This document shows positions 44,007 to 52,814 of a DNA stretch of 63,060 bases, in pieces. The position numbers were made by a program, and so were the translations under genes. Source of the stretch: an uncultured Opitutia bacterium (lineage in GTDB: Bacteria > Verrucomicrobiota > Verrucomicrobiia > Opitutales > Opitutaceae). Under the pieces are notes generated by a model, which was not told where the DNA came from, did not search any database, and was given only the letters and a program-made list of their open reading frames with translations. Each line of letters opens with the position of its first letter. Position 1 is the first letter of the stretch. The stretch covers positions 1-63,060 of the forward strand of contig CAIKTR010000025.1 of NCBI GenBank assembly GCA_903830425.1, read 5' to 3'.

Positions 44007-44660
44007 ATGCGCCGCGATTTAATCATCGGTCTCATCGTTTCCCTGCTTCTCCATGGGGGTGTCACTTGGCTGAGCGAGGCCTTCGGGCATCCCGCGCTCA
44101 AGGCCAAGCCCAAGCAGGAGGAGAAGCTGATCCAGATCGAGATGCCGCCCATTGAGCCGGATGAGCCGGAGAAGGTCGTCGCCGAGGACCAGCCCGACAC
44201 CCCGCTTGAATTTGCCCCCCCGATGCAGGCCGACGTGCCGCAGGTGGTGCAGTTGGACTCCTTCGTCCAGCCCCTCCAGCCTCCGCCGCCCGAGAATCTC
44301 AAGCCCAACGCCGGAGCCATCGTGATTCCGCAGGGCGCCGGGCGCGGCCTGGGCAAGGGCATCGAGGTGTTCGACATCTCGAAGCTCGATCAGGTGCCGG
44401 TCCCGAAGTTCCAGGCCCGGCCCCAGTACCCGTTTGAAATGCGCCGCTCCGGTGTGGCGGGCGAAGTCGTGGTGGATTTCATCGTCGATACGAACGGTGA
44501 CGTGCGCAACCCCTACGCCGCGCGTTCCACCCAGCGCGAGTTTGAAGCCTCAGCCGTCCAAGCCGTGGGCAAATGGAAGTTCCGTCCCGGCAAAAAAGGC
44601 GGCCGCTCGGTCAACACTCACATGCAGGTGCCCATCGTCTTCACCCTGAACGAGGAATAA
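44007..44660 (+). CDS. tonB: TonB-family energy transducer
   Basis: A 217-residue protein: an N-terminal helix IIGLIVSLLLHGGVTWL with the His that is typical of TonB, an acidic and Pro-rich middle (about 40-105), and a C-terminal TonB domain starting QYPFEMRRSGVAGEVVVDFIVDTNGDV and ending KWKFRPGKKGGRSVNTHMQVPIVF. It couples ExbBD to outer-membrane receptors. It is followed after six bases by the TPR gene. Confidence 0.92.
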   Translation: MRRDLIIGLIVSLLLHGGVTWLSEAFGHPALKAKPKQEEKLIQIEMPPIEPDEPEKVVAEDQPDTPLEFAPPMQADVPQVVQLDSFVQPLQPPPPENLKPNAGAIVIPQGAGRGLGKGIEVFDISKLDQVPVPKFQARPQYPFEMRRSGVAGEVVVDFIVDTNGDVRNPYAARSTQREFEASAVQAVGKWKFRPGKKGGRSVNTHMQVPIVFTLNEE

Positions 44661-44666
44661 TCCACC

Positions 44667-46067
44667 GTGCCCGACATTTTCCCCCAATTTTCCTCCCGGC
44701 CGGGTCGCCTGGCCCTCATCCTCGTCCTCGCCTTGGCGGCGTCCCCTCGTAGCGGGGCGAACGAACCGGCCCAGCTCACGGAGAGGACCTCTGAGGAGCT
44801 GAACAAGCTCAAGCCCTACACGGATGCCAAGAACTGGGAGGGCGCGCTGGCGCTGCTCGACCGCATGCAGACCAACGTGGGGCCGACCACGTACGACTTC
44901 GCGATCATCGCGGACATCAAGTCGAAGATCTACATGTCGAAGTCCGACTATGCCAAGGCGATCGAGCCCATGGAGGCCACTGTGCGACTCGCGGATGCCT
45001 ACGGCTATTTCGACGAGCATGATGTCGCTGAAAAGGTGTATTATCTGGTCCAACTCTTCTACCAGGAGGCCACCGCGACCAAGTCCGTCGCCCTGCAGCA
45101 GCAGTATTTCAACAAGTCGGCCGGTTACATCAAGCGCTGGATCAACAGCCCCGTGGGCAAGGCTACCGGCGATGCGCAGCGCCAGGACGCCGCCCTGCTT
45201 TACGCCTCCATCCTCTACAACGAGGCCATCATCAATCCCGAGAAGATCGATGCCAAGCTGCTGAAGCAGTCCCAGGCGGAAATTGACAGCGGGCTGCTGG
45301 GCACCCCGCGCCCGAAGGAAACATTCTACGTGCTGATGCTGGCCATCGCCCAGCAGGAGGGCAACTACGCCCGCGCCTCCGAAGTCCTCGAACTGCTCGT
45401 TAAGCAGTACCCCGGCAAGAAGGACTACTGGTCCCAGCTGGTAGCCACCTATCTCAACCTCGCCCTCGACAAGAGCGAGGAGAAGTCCCGCCAGTACAAC
45501 ATCCGCGCCATTCTCGCGGCGGAGCGGTCGCAGGCCCTCGGCTTCGGCAAGACCCCGAAGGACAACTTCAACCTGGTGGGCATCTACATCAATTTGGGCC
45601 AGTACGGCAAGGCCACCGAGCTGCTGCATGCGGGCCTGCGGAAGAAAACGATCGAGTCCACCCAGAAGAACTGGGAATACCTCGCCTACTCGTACCAGCA
45701 GGTCGACAAGCCCTATCAGGCGATCGACGTGCTCAAGGAAGCCGCCGTCCAGTTTCCGAGATCCGGCCAGCTGGACTATCAGGTTGCCCAGATCTACTAC
45801 TCCCTCGACAAGGGCGAGGAGGCCTATCGCAGCCTGTCAGCCGCCGTGGCCAAGGGTAACCTCGAGAAGCCCGGCGCGGTCTACAATTTCCTCGCCTATA
45901 TCGGCTTTGAAAGACGGCGCTATGACGAGGCCCTCATCGCGGTCAACAAGGCCATCTCCTATACCGAATCCTCCCACGACACCCAACTTCCGCGTCTGAA
46001 GCAGGCCATCGAGGACGCGATCAAGGAACGGAACCAGGTCAAGACCACGGCTCCGCGCTCCCTGTAA
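44667..46067 (+). CDS. secreted TPR-repeat protein
   Basis: A 466-residue exported protein with a signal peptide (LALILVLALAASPRSGA, to about residue 35) and TPR-like helical pairs over most of its length, e.g. TDAKNWEGALALLDRM, SKSDYAKAIEPMEATVRLAD, EGNYARASEVLELLVKQYP, YGKATELLHAG and RRYDEALIAVNKAI. It is periplasmic. The start is a GTG six bases after tonB. Its place next to TonB suggests a partner or assembly factor for the complex, in the manner of TPR proteins in other Ton-like systems; that role is inferred. Confidence 0.85.
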   Translation: MPDIFPQFSSRPGRLALILVLALAASPRSGANEPAQLTERTSEELNKLKPYTDAKNWEGALALLDRMQTNVGPTTYDFAIIADIKSKIYMSKSDYAKAIEPMEATVRLADAYGYFDEHDVAEKVYYLVQLFYQEATATKSVALQQQYFNKSAGYIKRWINSPVGKATGDAQRQDAALLYASILYNEAIINPEKIDAKLLKQSQAEIDSGLLGTPRPKETFYVLMLAIAQQEGNYARASEVLELLVKQYPGKKDYWSQLVATYLNLALDKSEEKSRQYNIRAILAAERSQALGFGKTPKDNFNLVGIYINLGQYGKATELLHAGLRKKTIESTQKNWEYLAYSYQQVDKPYQAIDVLKEAAVQFPRSGQLDYQVAQIYYSLDKGEEAYRSLSAAVAKGNLEKPGAVYNFLAYIGFERRRYDEALIAVNKAISYTESSHDTQLPRLKQAIEDAIKERNQVKTTAPRSL

Positions 46068-46089
46068 TCCTGCAACCCCTTTTATCATC

Positions 46090-46638
46090 ATGAAGAAAAG
46101 CTTCGTCTACGTCCTCGCCCCGATTGTCGCGTTGATCATTTTCGGTGCCATCTACTGGAACTTCAGCTCAGGCTATGAGGCCAAGGAAGAAGCCAAGGCC
46201 CTGAAGGTGAAGCAGGAGAAGGAGGCCAAGCTGCTCGCCCAGGCCAAGGCCAACGAGCAGGCCATCAAGGATGCCAACGCCGGGGTGCTGCGCCGCAAGG
46301 CCGAGCGCGAGGCCAAGGAAGCCAAGGACAAGAAGGATCACGAGGCGCGCCTGGTCGCCACGGATGCCCGGGACAAGGCCTTTGCCGACAAGGAGAAGTT
46401 CGCCAAGCTCGTCACCCGCCTGGAGAACGACATCAAGAACGAGCAAAGCGCCATCACCAAGCTCGGGGAGGAGAAGAAGATGGCGGTTGAGGAGCAGGCC
46501 TTCCTCCGCACCTACGTGCAAAAGGCCGAGGAGAACGTCAAAAACCTCCGGCAGGTCCTGGAAAAGATCGCCGCCGCCGATGCCGCCCGTGCCGCCGCGG
46601 AAGCCGCCGCCGCCCGCGCCGCCAAGAATAAAGAATAA
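46090..46638 (+). CDS. membrane-anchored coiled-coil protein 1
   Basis: A 182-residue protein with one N-terminal helix (VYVLAPIVALIIFGAIYW, about 7-24) and then a continuous charged, Ala/Lys/Glu-rich coiled coil to the C-terminus. The coil probably lies in the periplasm. No family is recognised. It is 23 bases after the TPR gene and is paralogous in layout, not obviously in sequence, to the next gene. Confidence 0.75.
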   Translation: MKKSFVYVLAPIVALIIFGAIYWNFSSGYEAKEEAKALKVKQEKEAKLLAQAKANEQAIKDANAGVLRRKAEREAKEAKDKKDHEARLVATDARDKAFADKEKFAKLVTRLENDIKNEQSAITKLGEEKKMAVEEQAFLRTYVQKAEENVKNLRQVLEKIAAADAARAAAEAAAARAAKNKE

Positions 46639-46669
46639 CAACTCATAACCCGCCTACCTTTACCCTCCC

Positions 46670-47209
46670 ATGAAAAAGTGGATGTACGTCATTTCGGTCA
46701 GCGTCCTGCTGGCGGTATTCCTTGCCCTGTATTTCTCCGAAGCCGAAAAGATCGAGCACCGGGAGAAGGCCCAAATGGCCAAGGTGGCCGAGCTGAAGCG
46801 GGTGGAAGACGCCCGCAAGGCCTCCGTCGAGGCCAAGGCCCGCGCCGATGCCGAGAAGCGCGCCGCCGACCGGGCCGCCGAGGAAGCCAAGAAGGAGTCC
46901 GAGAAACTCGCCCGCTGGGAAGAGGACGGCCGCAAGATTCAGGAGGCCACGGACAAGTTCACCACGGAGGCCGACAGCAGCGCCAAGACGGCGGCCGAGC
47001 TTGAGGTCAAGCTCAGCACCCTGCGCGCCGCCAAGGAGAAGCTCAACCGCGAGGCCTTCGAGTTCGCCAAGCAGGTCGAAATGGGCAAGATCAGCCGCCG
47101 CTCCGCCGAAATCGAGATCCAGCGTACCGTCGAGATGATCGCCCGCCGCGCGGCCGAGAGCACCCTCAGCCGCATGCCGGCCATCGCCACTCCCCCGCCC
47201 TCTTCTTAA
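46670..47209 (+). CDS. membrane-anchored coiled-coil protein 2
   Basis: A 179-residue protein with an N-terminal helix (MYVISVSVLLAVFLALYF, about 4-21) and a long coiled coil rich in Ala, Glu and Lys. The C-terminal end becomes mixed (RMPAIATPPPSS). No family is recognised. It is the last gene of the ExbB-TonB cluster and is followed by a strong terminator, so transcription of the seven genes ends here. Confidence 0.75.
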   Translation: MKKWMYVISVSVLLAVFLALYFSEAEKIEHREKAQMAKVAELKRVEDARKASVEAKARADAEKRAADRAAEEAKKESEKLARWEEDGRKIQEATDKFTTEADSSAKTAAELEVKLSTLRAAKEKLNREAFEFAKQVEMGKISRRSAEIEIQRTVEMIARRAAESTLSRMPAIATPPPSS

Positions 47210-47233
47210 GCGCCGGTTCCACCGGAAGTTTTC

Positions 47234-47268
47234 AAGGCCCGGATCGCAAGATCCGGGCCTTATTTATT
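47234..47268 (+). terminator. rho-independent terminator of the TonB cluster
   Basis: A twelve-base-pair stem AAGGCCCGGATC/GATCCGGGCCTT with a GCAA tetraloop, followed by ATTTATTT. It lies 24 bases after the last coiled-coil gene and is the strongest hairpin terminator in the window. Confidence 0.9.
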
Positions 47269-47352
47269 TGCGGAGATATTTTGTTTGCAGTGGCCGGTTG
47301 CACGGCCTTTCCTCCGCCTTCCTTCGGACAGGTCCGGAAGGAGAAATGAGAT

Positions 47353-47429
<77 letters not shown>

Positions 47430-47449
47430 TTTGCCACGCCGCCGGGCGT

Positions 47450-48295
47450 TCAGGCCAAAAAAGGATTATAGCGCAGCTCGTTGCCCGCCGTGGTCATCGG
47501 CCCGTGGCCGGGCGCGATCACCGTCTGCGGCGGCACCCCGGCCAACACCCGCCGCAGGTGCGTCGCCAGCTGCCGTTGGGAATGGTAGCCGCCACCCATG
47601 GAACCGGCAAAAATCAGGTCTCCCGAGACCAGCAGCGCCCCCCCGCTCGGCACCGACGGATTGCTGACCAGGTAGCAATTGTGGGCCGGGGAGTGGCCCG
47701 GCGTATGGAACGCCTTGACCTCAAAGTGGCCGAAACGCAGCCGCTGGCCCTCGGCCATGGGCTCACCGCAGGGCGCGCTGACTCCCGCCGGGCAATAGGC
47801 CTGCGGCAGCCCGAACCGCGCCACCACCTCGCACAGCCCGCCGCTATGCTCCGGCTCCACATGGGTGACAAAAACCGCGTCGACTTCCTTGACCGCCCGC
47901 GGCCACACCGCGGTCAGGGTCCCGATGTCCGGCCCGGTGTCGAACAGGAGGCCGCGGGACGCGCCGCACTCCGTCACCAGGTAGGCATTCGCACAGCCGA
48001 TGCCGTGCGGCATCCGCAGCGGATGCACACAGAAGGGCAGGCTCGTCATCTCGGGCCGCGGATACTGCCCGCACCCCAGCGCGCACAGGCCGACCTCGTT
48101 CAGCCCCAGCACCCCGGCCAGCTGGCGCAATTCCGCCGACGAGAGGTCCGAACGATAGTCCACCGCGTCCAAAATCCGGGCCGTCGCCACGCCGCTCCGC
48201 TGCGCCACCTCCTCCTCGCCCAGGCCCGCCTGGCGCATGGCTTTCTCGAGCACATCGCCCAGTTCGTCCTCCAGCGGCACGGTTAAATTCAGCAC
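47450..48295 (-). CDS. metallo-beta-lactamase-fold hydrolase with N-terminal helical domain
   Basis: A 281-residue protein. Residues 1-75 form a helix-rich region resembling an XRE-type helix-turn-helix ([21 protein letters not shown]). The MBL fold follows: [11 protein letters not shown], the metal region [11 protein letters not shown] at 143-153, [24 protein letters not shown] and APGHGPMTT. The first metal motif is unusual: HxHxDH reads HVEPEH, with the second His and the Asp both Glu. It might bind a different metal or a single ion. It diverges from pyrE. Confidence 0.85.
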   Translation of the reverse strand: MLNLTVPLEDELGDVLEKAMRQAGLGEEEVAQRSGVATARILDAVDYRSDLSSAELRQLAGVLGLNEVGLCALGCGQYPRPEMTSLPFCVHPLRMPHGIGCANAYLVTECGASRGLLFDTGPDIGTLTAVWPRAVKEVDAVFVTHVEPEHSGGLCEVVARFGLPQAYCPAGVSAPCGEPMAEGQRLRFGHFEVKAFHTPGHSPAHNCYLVSNPSVPSGGALLVSGDLIFAGSMGGGYHSQRQLATHLRRVLAGVPPQTVIAPGHGPMTTAGNELRYNPFLA

Positions 48296-48373
48296 GGTAG
48301 GCGGAACCTACCGCCGCCCCAGTCAGGTGCAAAATGTTTTTGTTTTTTGCCGGTCAGCCGCCAGCGTCAGGCC

Positions 48374-48943
48374 ATGGCTTCTGACCAGCAAGAGATCCTC
48401 GGCATCTTCACCCGCACCCGCGCGCTGTTGGAAGGGCACTTTGTGCTGCGCTCCGGCCTGCACAGCGGCCACTACTTCCAGTGCGCCCAGGTGTGCCAGC
48501 GGATGGACGCGGTCGAGCGCCTCGCCGAACTCCTCGTCGCCAAGGTGCAGGGGTTCTCCTTCAAGACCGTGCTTGCGCCCGCCATGGGCGGCCTGGTGAT
48601 CGGGCAGGAAGTGGCTCGCCAGGCCAAGGTCCGGTACATCTTTGCGGAAAAGGAGGACAACGTGCTCGTGCTGCGGCGCGGCTTCACGCTGGCGCCCGGC
48701 GAGCCGGTGCTGATCGTGGAGGACGTCGTCACCCGGGGCGGGCGCGTCCTCGAGTGCCTCGAGATCGTGCGCCGGGCCGGCGGCGTGCCGGTGGCCGTGG
48801 CCATGCTGGTGGACCGCAGTGCCGGTCAGGCGCGCTTCGACGTGCCGGCGGTCTCGCTGCTGGAACTGAGCTTCCCGACCTACCCGGCCGACGCCGTGCC
48901 CGACTGGCTCGCCAAGATCCCGGTGCAGAAGCCCGGGAGCTAA
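48374..48943 (+). CDS. pyrE: orotate phosphoribosyltransferase
   Basis: A 189-residue type I phosphoribosyltransferase. The PRPP-binding motif VLIVEDVVTRGGR lies near 115-127; LLEGHFVLRSGLHSGHYFQC at the start and AEKEDN (flexible loop side) match PyrE. It makes OMP in pyrimidine synthesis. ATG 48374 is chosen; the nine residues before it are not family-like. A stable hairpin lies 57 bases after the stop. Confidence 0.92.
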   Translation: MASDQQEILGIFTRTRALLEGHFVLRSGLHSGHYFQCAQVCQRMDAVERLAELLVAKVQGFSFKTVLAPAMGGLVIGQEVARQAKVRYIFAEKEDNVLVLRRGFTLAPGEPVLIVEDVVTRGGRVLECLEIVRRAGGVPVAVAMLVDRSAGQARFDVPAVSLLELSFPTYPADAVPDWLAKIPVQKPGS

Positions 48944-48999
48944 GGCGGACCCAAATGCCCCGTGAGCGGTGCTTGCGGGCCAGATGCCGGGGCTGAAAG

Positions 49000-49028
49000 C
49001 GGGCGCGTGTCATTCGGCCACGCGCCCG
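49000..49028 (+). terminator. hairpin downstream of pyrE
   Basis: CGGGCGCGTG and CACGCGCCCG pair perfectly (ten pairs) around a nine-base loop. No U-tract follows, so it is a possible terminator or mRNA 3'-end stabiliser only. Confidence 0.4.
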
Positions 49029-49161
49029 GCGCCCGAAAGGACCACCGGCCGCAGCGGCCGCGCTGGCATCCGGGGATTGCACCCGGCGGCGGACCCGCCA
49101 GCCTCAGTCCGGTAGTCCATCATGGTGGCTGGGCCGCCTCCCTCCCGCAGTATCTCACAAG

Positions 49162-50250
49162 ATGAAAATAATGGTGCGACCCTTGGCCGTGACGGCAGGC
49201 CTGCTCGGGGCCCTGGCCGCTAACCTGCTGGGAACAGCGCCCGGGGCGGCCGCGACCCTGTTTCGCATCGAGGCCCGAACCACGGAGCCGTTGCTGGTCT
49301 CCGACCGGCCGCAGGAGGACTTCCAGGTCAACTACGTGAATGTGATCCGGGACGGCCAGACCTGGCACATGTGGTACGAAGCCTATCCCCACACGTACCA
49401 AAGCGACGCCGACGGCTATCTCTGTTACGCGCGCTCCGTGGACGGGGTGAAATGGGAAAAGCCCAATCTCGGGCTGGTCGAATATGCGGGCAGCCGCGCC
49501 AACAACATCGTGCTCGCCGGCCCTCCCCTCCACGGCGTCACCGGCCATTGCGTCTTCCTGGATCCCGCGGCCCCCGCGGCGGAACGCTTCAAGGTGGTGT
49601 TCTCCTGCTTCACCCCGGCCCCAGGCACGCCTTGGGGCAGCCAATGGCAGGTGTACGGCGGAACGAGTCCGGACGGCCTCCATTGGCAGCTGATCAAGCG
49701 CCCGCTCCTCGCCTGCAACTCCGACACCCAGACGGTCTGTTTCCGCGACGGTGACCTCTACCGGATGTATGTCCGCGTCTGGAGCCAGGGGGATGGCCAG
49801 GGCCGGCGGCAGGTCGGATACACCGAGTCGCGGACCTTCGGGAATTTTCCGGCCCCCGTCGTGGTGCTGGCGCCGGATGAAACGGATCCCCGCAGCCTCC
49901 ATTATTACAACTCAGCGGCCGTGAAGCTGCAGGACTCGCTCTACGTGACGTTCCCCAGCGTCTATGACGCGCAGACCGGGATCGTGATCCCGCACCTGGC
50001 CGTCAGCCGCGACGGCCGCCAGTGGAGCCCGGTCAGCGAGGTTCCCGGGCTCAGCCTGGGGCGGGGCTTCGACGGGAAGAGCATCTATGTCGGCCCGGGG
50101 GCGGTGCCCGGAAACCGTCCGGGCTCCTGGTGGGTCTATTACTCGGGCTACCGGACGGGCCACGACGATGCGTTCAAGTCCAAGGTGCAGCACCTGGGGG
50201 GCGTCGGGCGCTTCCTGCTCGTCCTGAAAGATCCGGCCGTGACCCCGTAG
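49162..50250 (+). CDS. secreted five-bladed beta-propeller, GH43/GH32-like
   Basis: A 362-residue protein with an N-terminal signal peptide (about 1-31, ending PGAAA). The repeated pattern of YARSVDGVKWEKPNLG, GGTSPDGLHWQL and AVSRDGRQWSPV marks the beta-propeller blades seen in glycosyl hydrolase families 32/43/130 and in hypothetical Planctomycetes/Verrucomicrobia proteins. The catalytic acids cannot be assigned securely, so activity is open. It is periplasmic or secreted and converges on htrA. Confidence 0.75.
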   Translation: MKIMVRPLAVTAGLLGALAANLLGTAPGAAATLFRIEARTTEPLLVSDRPQEDFQVNYVNVIRDGQTWHMWYEAYPHTYQSDADGYLCYARSVDGVKWEKPNLGLVEYAGSRANNIVLAGPPLHGVTGHCVFLDPAAPAAERFKVVFSCFTPAPGTPWGSQWQVYGGTSPDGLHWQLIKRPLLACNSDTQTVCFRDGDLYRMYVRVWSQGDGQGRRQVGYTESRTFGNFPAPVVVLAPDETDPRSLHYYNSAAVKLQDSLYVTFPSVYDAQTGIVIPHLAVSRDGRQWSPVSEVPGLSLGRGFDGKSIYVGPGAVPGNRPGSWWVYYSGYRTGHDDAFKSKVQHLGGVGRFLLVLKDPAVTP

Positions 50251-50274
50251 AGGGGGCACGGCCCGCCCCGGGGC

Positions 50275-51690
50275 TCAGCTGCCCTTGACCTCAATGCGCG
50301 CCACCCTCAGGGCACCGCGATAATAGACGTAGAGCAGATGGCGCCCCGGGGTCAGCACCGCCTTGGCCGAGGCCAGATCGGTCACATATTCCCGGTCGAT
50401 CTGCACCAGAAGAAAATCCGGCATCAGCACGTCGGCATAATACGAGTCCTGATCGACCGCCCGGACCAGCAGGCCGTTGAACCGGGCCGGAATCCGCAGG
50501 CGGGCCCGGGCTTCATCGGTCAGCGGGGTGACGTCGACCCCGGGAATGAGCTCATCCGGTTTCTCGTCGACGGTGGCCAGGGTCACTTCAACCGTGAGCG
50601 GCTTCCCCTCGCGGGAAATGCTCAGCTTCGCCTTGGTGCCGGGTCCCGTCCCGGCAATGAACAGCCGCAGTTCCTCCCAGGAGTTCACCGGCCGGCCGTC
50701 GAAGGCGATCACGACATCCCCCCGCTCCAGCCCCGCCACCGCCGCCGGGGAGTTGGGCGAGACATCCGTGATCATGGCCCCGCGCGCGCCCTTGGGCAGG
50801 TGCAGCGAGTCGGTGTCCTCCGCGGGCACGGTCTGCGCATTCACCCCCAGAAAGCCCCGCGTGACCTTCCCGGTGGCGATCAGGCTCTGCAGCACCGACG
50901 AGGCCAGGTTGATCGGAATGGCAAAGCCGAGTCCTATGCTGCCCCGGGACGTCGATATGATGGCACTGTTGATCCCCACCAGCCGCCCCTTGGCATCCAC
51001 CAGGGCCCCGCCGGAATTGCCCAGGTTGATCGCCGCGTCGGTCTGGATGAAACTCTCGTAGCCGCCCTCCAACAGGCCCAGCTGGTTGCGTCCCTTGGCC
51101 GAAACAATGCCCATGGTGACCGTTTGACCAACGCCGAGGGGGTTGCCCACGGCAAAGACCACATCGCCCACCCTGAGCTTGTCGCTGTCGGCCAGCGTCA
51201 GCGTCGGCAGATTGCCGGCCTCGATCTTGATCACGGCCACGTCCGTCTTGGGATCGGTGCCAATCACCTTGGCGACAAACTCACGATCGTCGGCCAGGCC
51301 CACCTTCAGCTCGTCCGCCCCTTCAACCACATGGTTGTTGGTCAAAATATAGCCGTCCGGGGAAATGATGACCCCCGACCCGAGCCCCTCTTCCTTGTGC
51401 TCGCGCTCTTGGTCCGGGATATTACCGAAGAATTGACGCATCATCGGGTTAGCTGAGATCCGCTCGCGCACTATCTTCTTCGAGTACACCGATACGACCG
51501 CTTTTTGGACGGGTTCGACGATGTCGGCGTAGCTGGTGACCAGGGGCGACTTCGCATCACTTACGGGGCTGGCGTCGACGCGCAGCGCGGGCTTTTTCGG
51601 CAGCGCCGCGTCCTTGCCCAGCAGCGCCGGGCTGGCCAACGGTGAGGCGACGAGGAAGGCGATGAAAACGGAGAATAGCTTGGATTTCAT
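50275..51690 (-). CDS. HtrA/DegQ-like serine protease
   Basis: A 471-residue periplasmic protease. Signal peptide 1-25, then trypsin-like domain with His-120 (ILTNNHVVEG), Asp-150 (DPKTDVAVIKI) and Ser-226 (INLGNSGGAL). A PDZ domain follows (FLGVNAQTV, NSPAAVAGLERGDVVIAFDG, about 290-380) and a C-terminal half-PDZ-like region. It degrades or refolds misfolded envelope proteins. The ATG at 51690 is chosen as the start of the signal peptide. It lies 130 bases downstream of prs. Confidence 0.93.
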   Translation of the reverse strand: MKSKLFSVFIAFLVASPLASPALLGKDAALPKKPALRVDASPVSDAKSPLVTSYADIVEPVQKAVVSVYSKKIVRERISANPMMRQFFGNIPDQEREHKEEGLGSGVIISPDGYILTNNHVVEGADELKVGLADDREFVAKVIGTDPKTDVAVIKIEAGNLPTLTLADSDKLRVGDVVFAVGNPLGVGQTVTMGIVSAKGRNQLGLLEGGYESFIQTDAAINLGNSGGALVDAKGRLVGINSAIISTSRGSIGLGFAIPINLASSVLQSLIATGKVTRGFLGVNAQTVPAEDTDSLHLPKGARGAMITDVSPNSPAAVAGLERGDVVIAFDGRPVNSWEELRLFIAGTGPGTKAKLSISREGKPLTVEVTLATVDEKPDELIPGVDVTPLTDEARARLRIPARFNGLLVRAVDQDSYYADVLMPDFLLVQIDREYVTDLASAKAVLTPGRHLLYVYYRGALRVARIEVKGS

Positions 51691-51820
51691 GGAGATAACG
51701 GAATGACCCAATCTTGGCGTCAAAAGTTCCCCTCTGCAACCAGTCGGTTGCTGGGCACAGAACTCCGCACGACCGGCTCCTGATGCGACGGCCGGACGGC
51801 GGTCCGTCACGGCCTACCCC

Positions 51821-52771
51821 TCAGAATCCCTTGATCCGGAACAGGCTCGTCACGCTCTCGTTGCCGTTGATGCGGACGATCGCCTGCGCGAGCAGCTTGG
51901 CGATGCTGAGCACCTTGATGGGCAGCCCGCGGGTGTCGATCGGGGTGGAGTTGGTCGTGATCAGTTCGTCGATCAGCCCGGATTTCAGGCGCTCCACGGC
52001 AATATCGTTCAGGATGCAGTGGCTGACCGCCGCGGTGATCCGCGCCGCGCCGTTGTCCTTCAGGATCCGGGCGGCCGCCGTCAGGGTGCCCGCCGTTTCC
52101 GTGATGTCGTCCACCAGCAGCACGTCGCAGCCGCTGACATCGCCGACGATGCTCATGGCCTCGACGGTGGTGGCGCTCTTGCGCTTCTTGGCCACCAGCG
52201 CCAGCGCGGCGCCCATGGTGTCCGCGTAGGCCGAGGCCATCTTCATGCCGCCGACATCGGGCGAGCACACGACCAGCGGGCGCTCCCGCTTCTGGGTGCT
52301 GAGGTATTCAAAAAAGACCGGGGACGCGAAGAGATGGTCCACGGGGATGTCGAAGAAGCCCTGAATCTGCTGGCTGTGCAGGTCCATGGTCAGGATGCGC
52401 GTCGCCCCGGCGGCGACCAGGAGGTTGGCGACCAGCTTCGCCGTGATCGGCACGCGGGGCTGGTCCTTGCGGTCCTGGCGGGCGTAGCCGTAGAACGGCA
52501 GCACCGCGGTGATGCGCTGGGCGGAGGCCCGGCGGGCGGCATCAATCATGATCAGCAGCTCCATCAGGTGATGGTTCGTCGGCGGGCAGGTCGACTGGAT
52601 GATGTACACGTCCTGGCCGCGGACGTTTTCGTTGATCTTCACGAAGGACTCCCCGTCCGGAAAGCTGGTGACGGTGGCCTCGCCCAGGGGCATGCCAATG
52701 GCGGCGCAGATTTCCTCTGCGAGCACGCGGTTAGAGTTGCCGGAGAAGATTTTCAGCCGCGTTTCACTCAT
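51821..52771 (-). CDS. prs: ribose-phosphate pyrophosphokinase
   Basis: A 316-residue PRPP synthase of normal length. Landmarks are LKIFSGNSNRVLAEEI, VTSFPDGESFVKI, PFYGYARQDRK, the DLHSQQIQGFF ATP loop, SPDVGG, and the PRPP site DVLLVDDITETAGTL. PRPP feeds pyrE nearby and purine, His, Trp and NAD synthesis. ATG 52771 (MSETR) is preferred to an upstream Met. It follows lpxD by 43 bases at the end of the long minus-strand run. Confidence 0.95.
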   Translation of the reverse strand: MSETRLKIFSGNSNRVLAEEICAAIGMPLGEATVTSFPDGESFVKINENVRGQDVYIIQSTCPPTNHHLMELLIMIDAARRASAQRITAVLPFYGYARQDRKDQPRVPITAKLVANLLVAAGATRILTMDLHSQQIQGFFDIPVDHLFASPVFFEYLSTQKRERPLVVCSPDVGGMKMASAYADTMGAALALVAKKRKSATTVEAMSIVGDVSGCDVLLVDDITETAGTLTAAARILKDNGAARITAAVSHCILNDIAVERLKSGLIDELITTNSTPIDTRGLPIKVLSIAKLLAQAIVRINGNESVTSLFRIKGF

Positions 52772-52814
52772 GCGCGGCACGCTGGGGCTGAACCGCCCCC
52801 GGCGGAAGTCTTTT

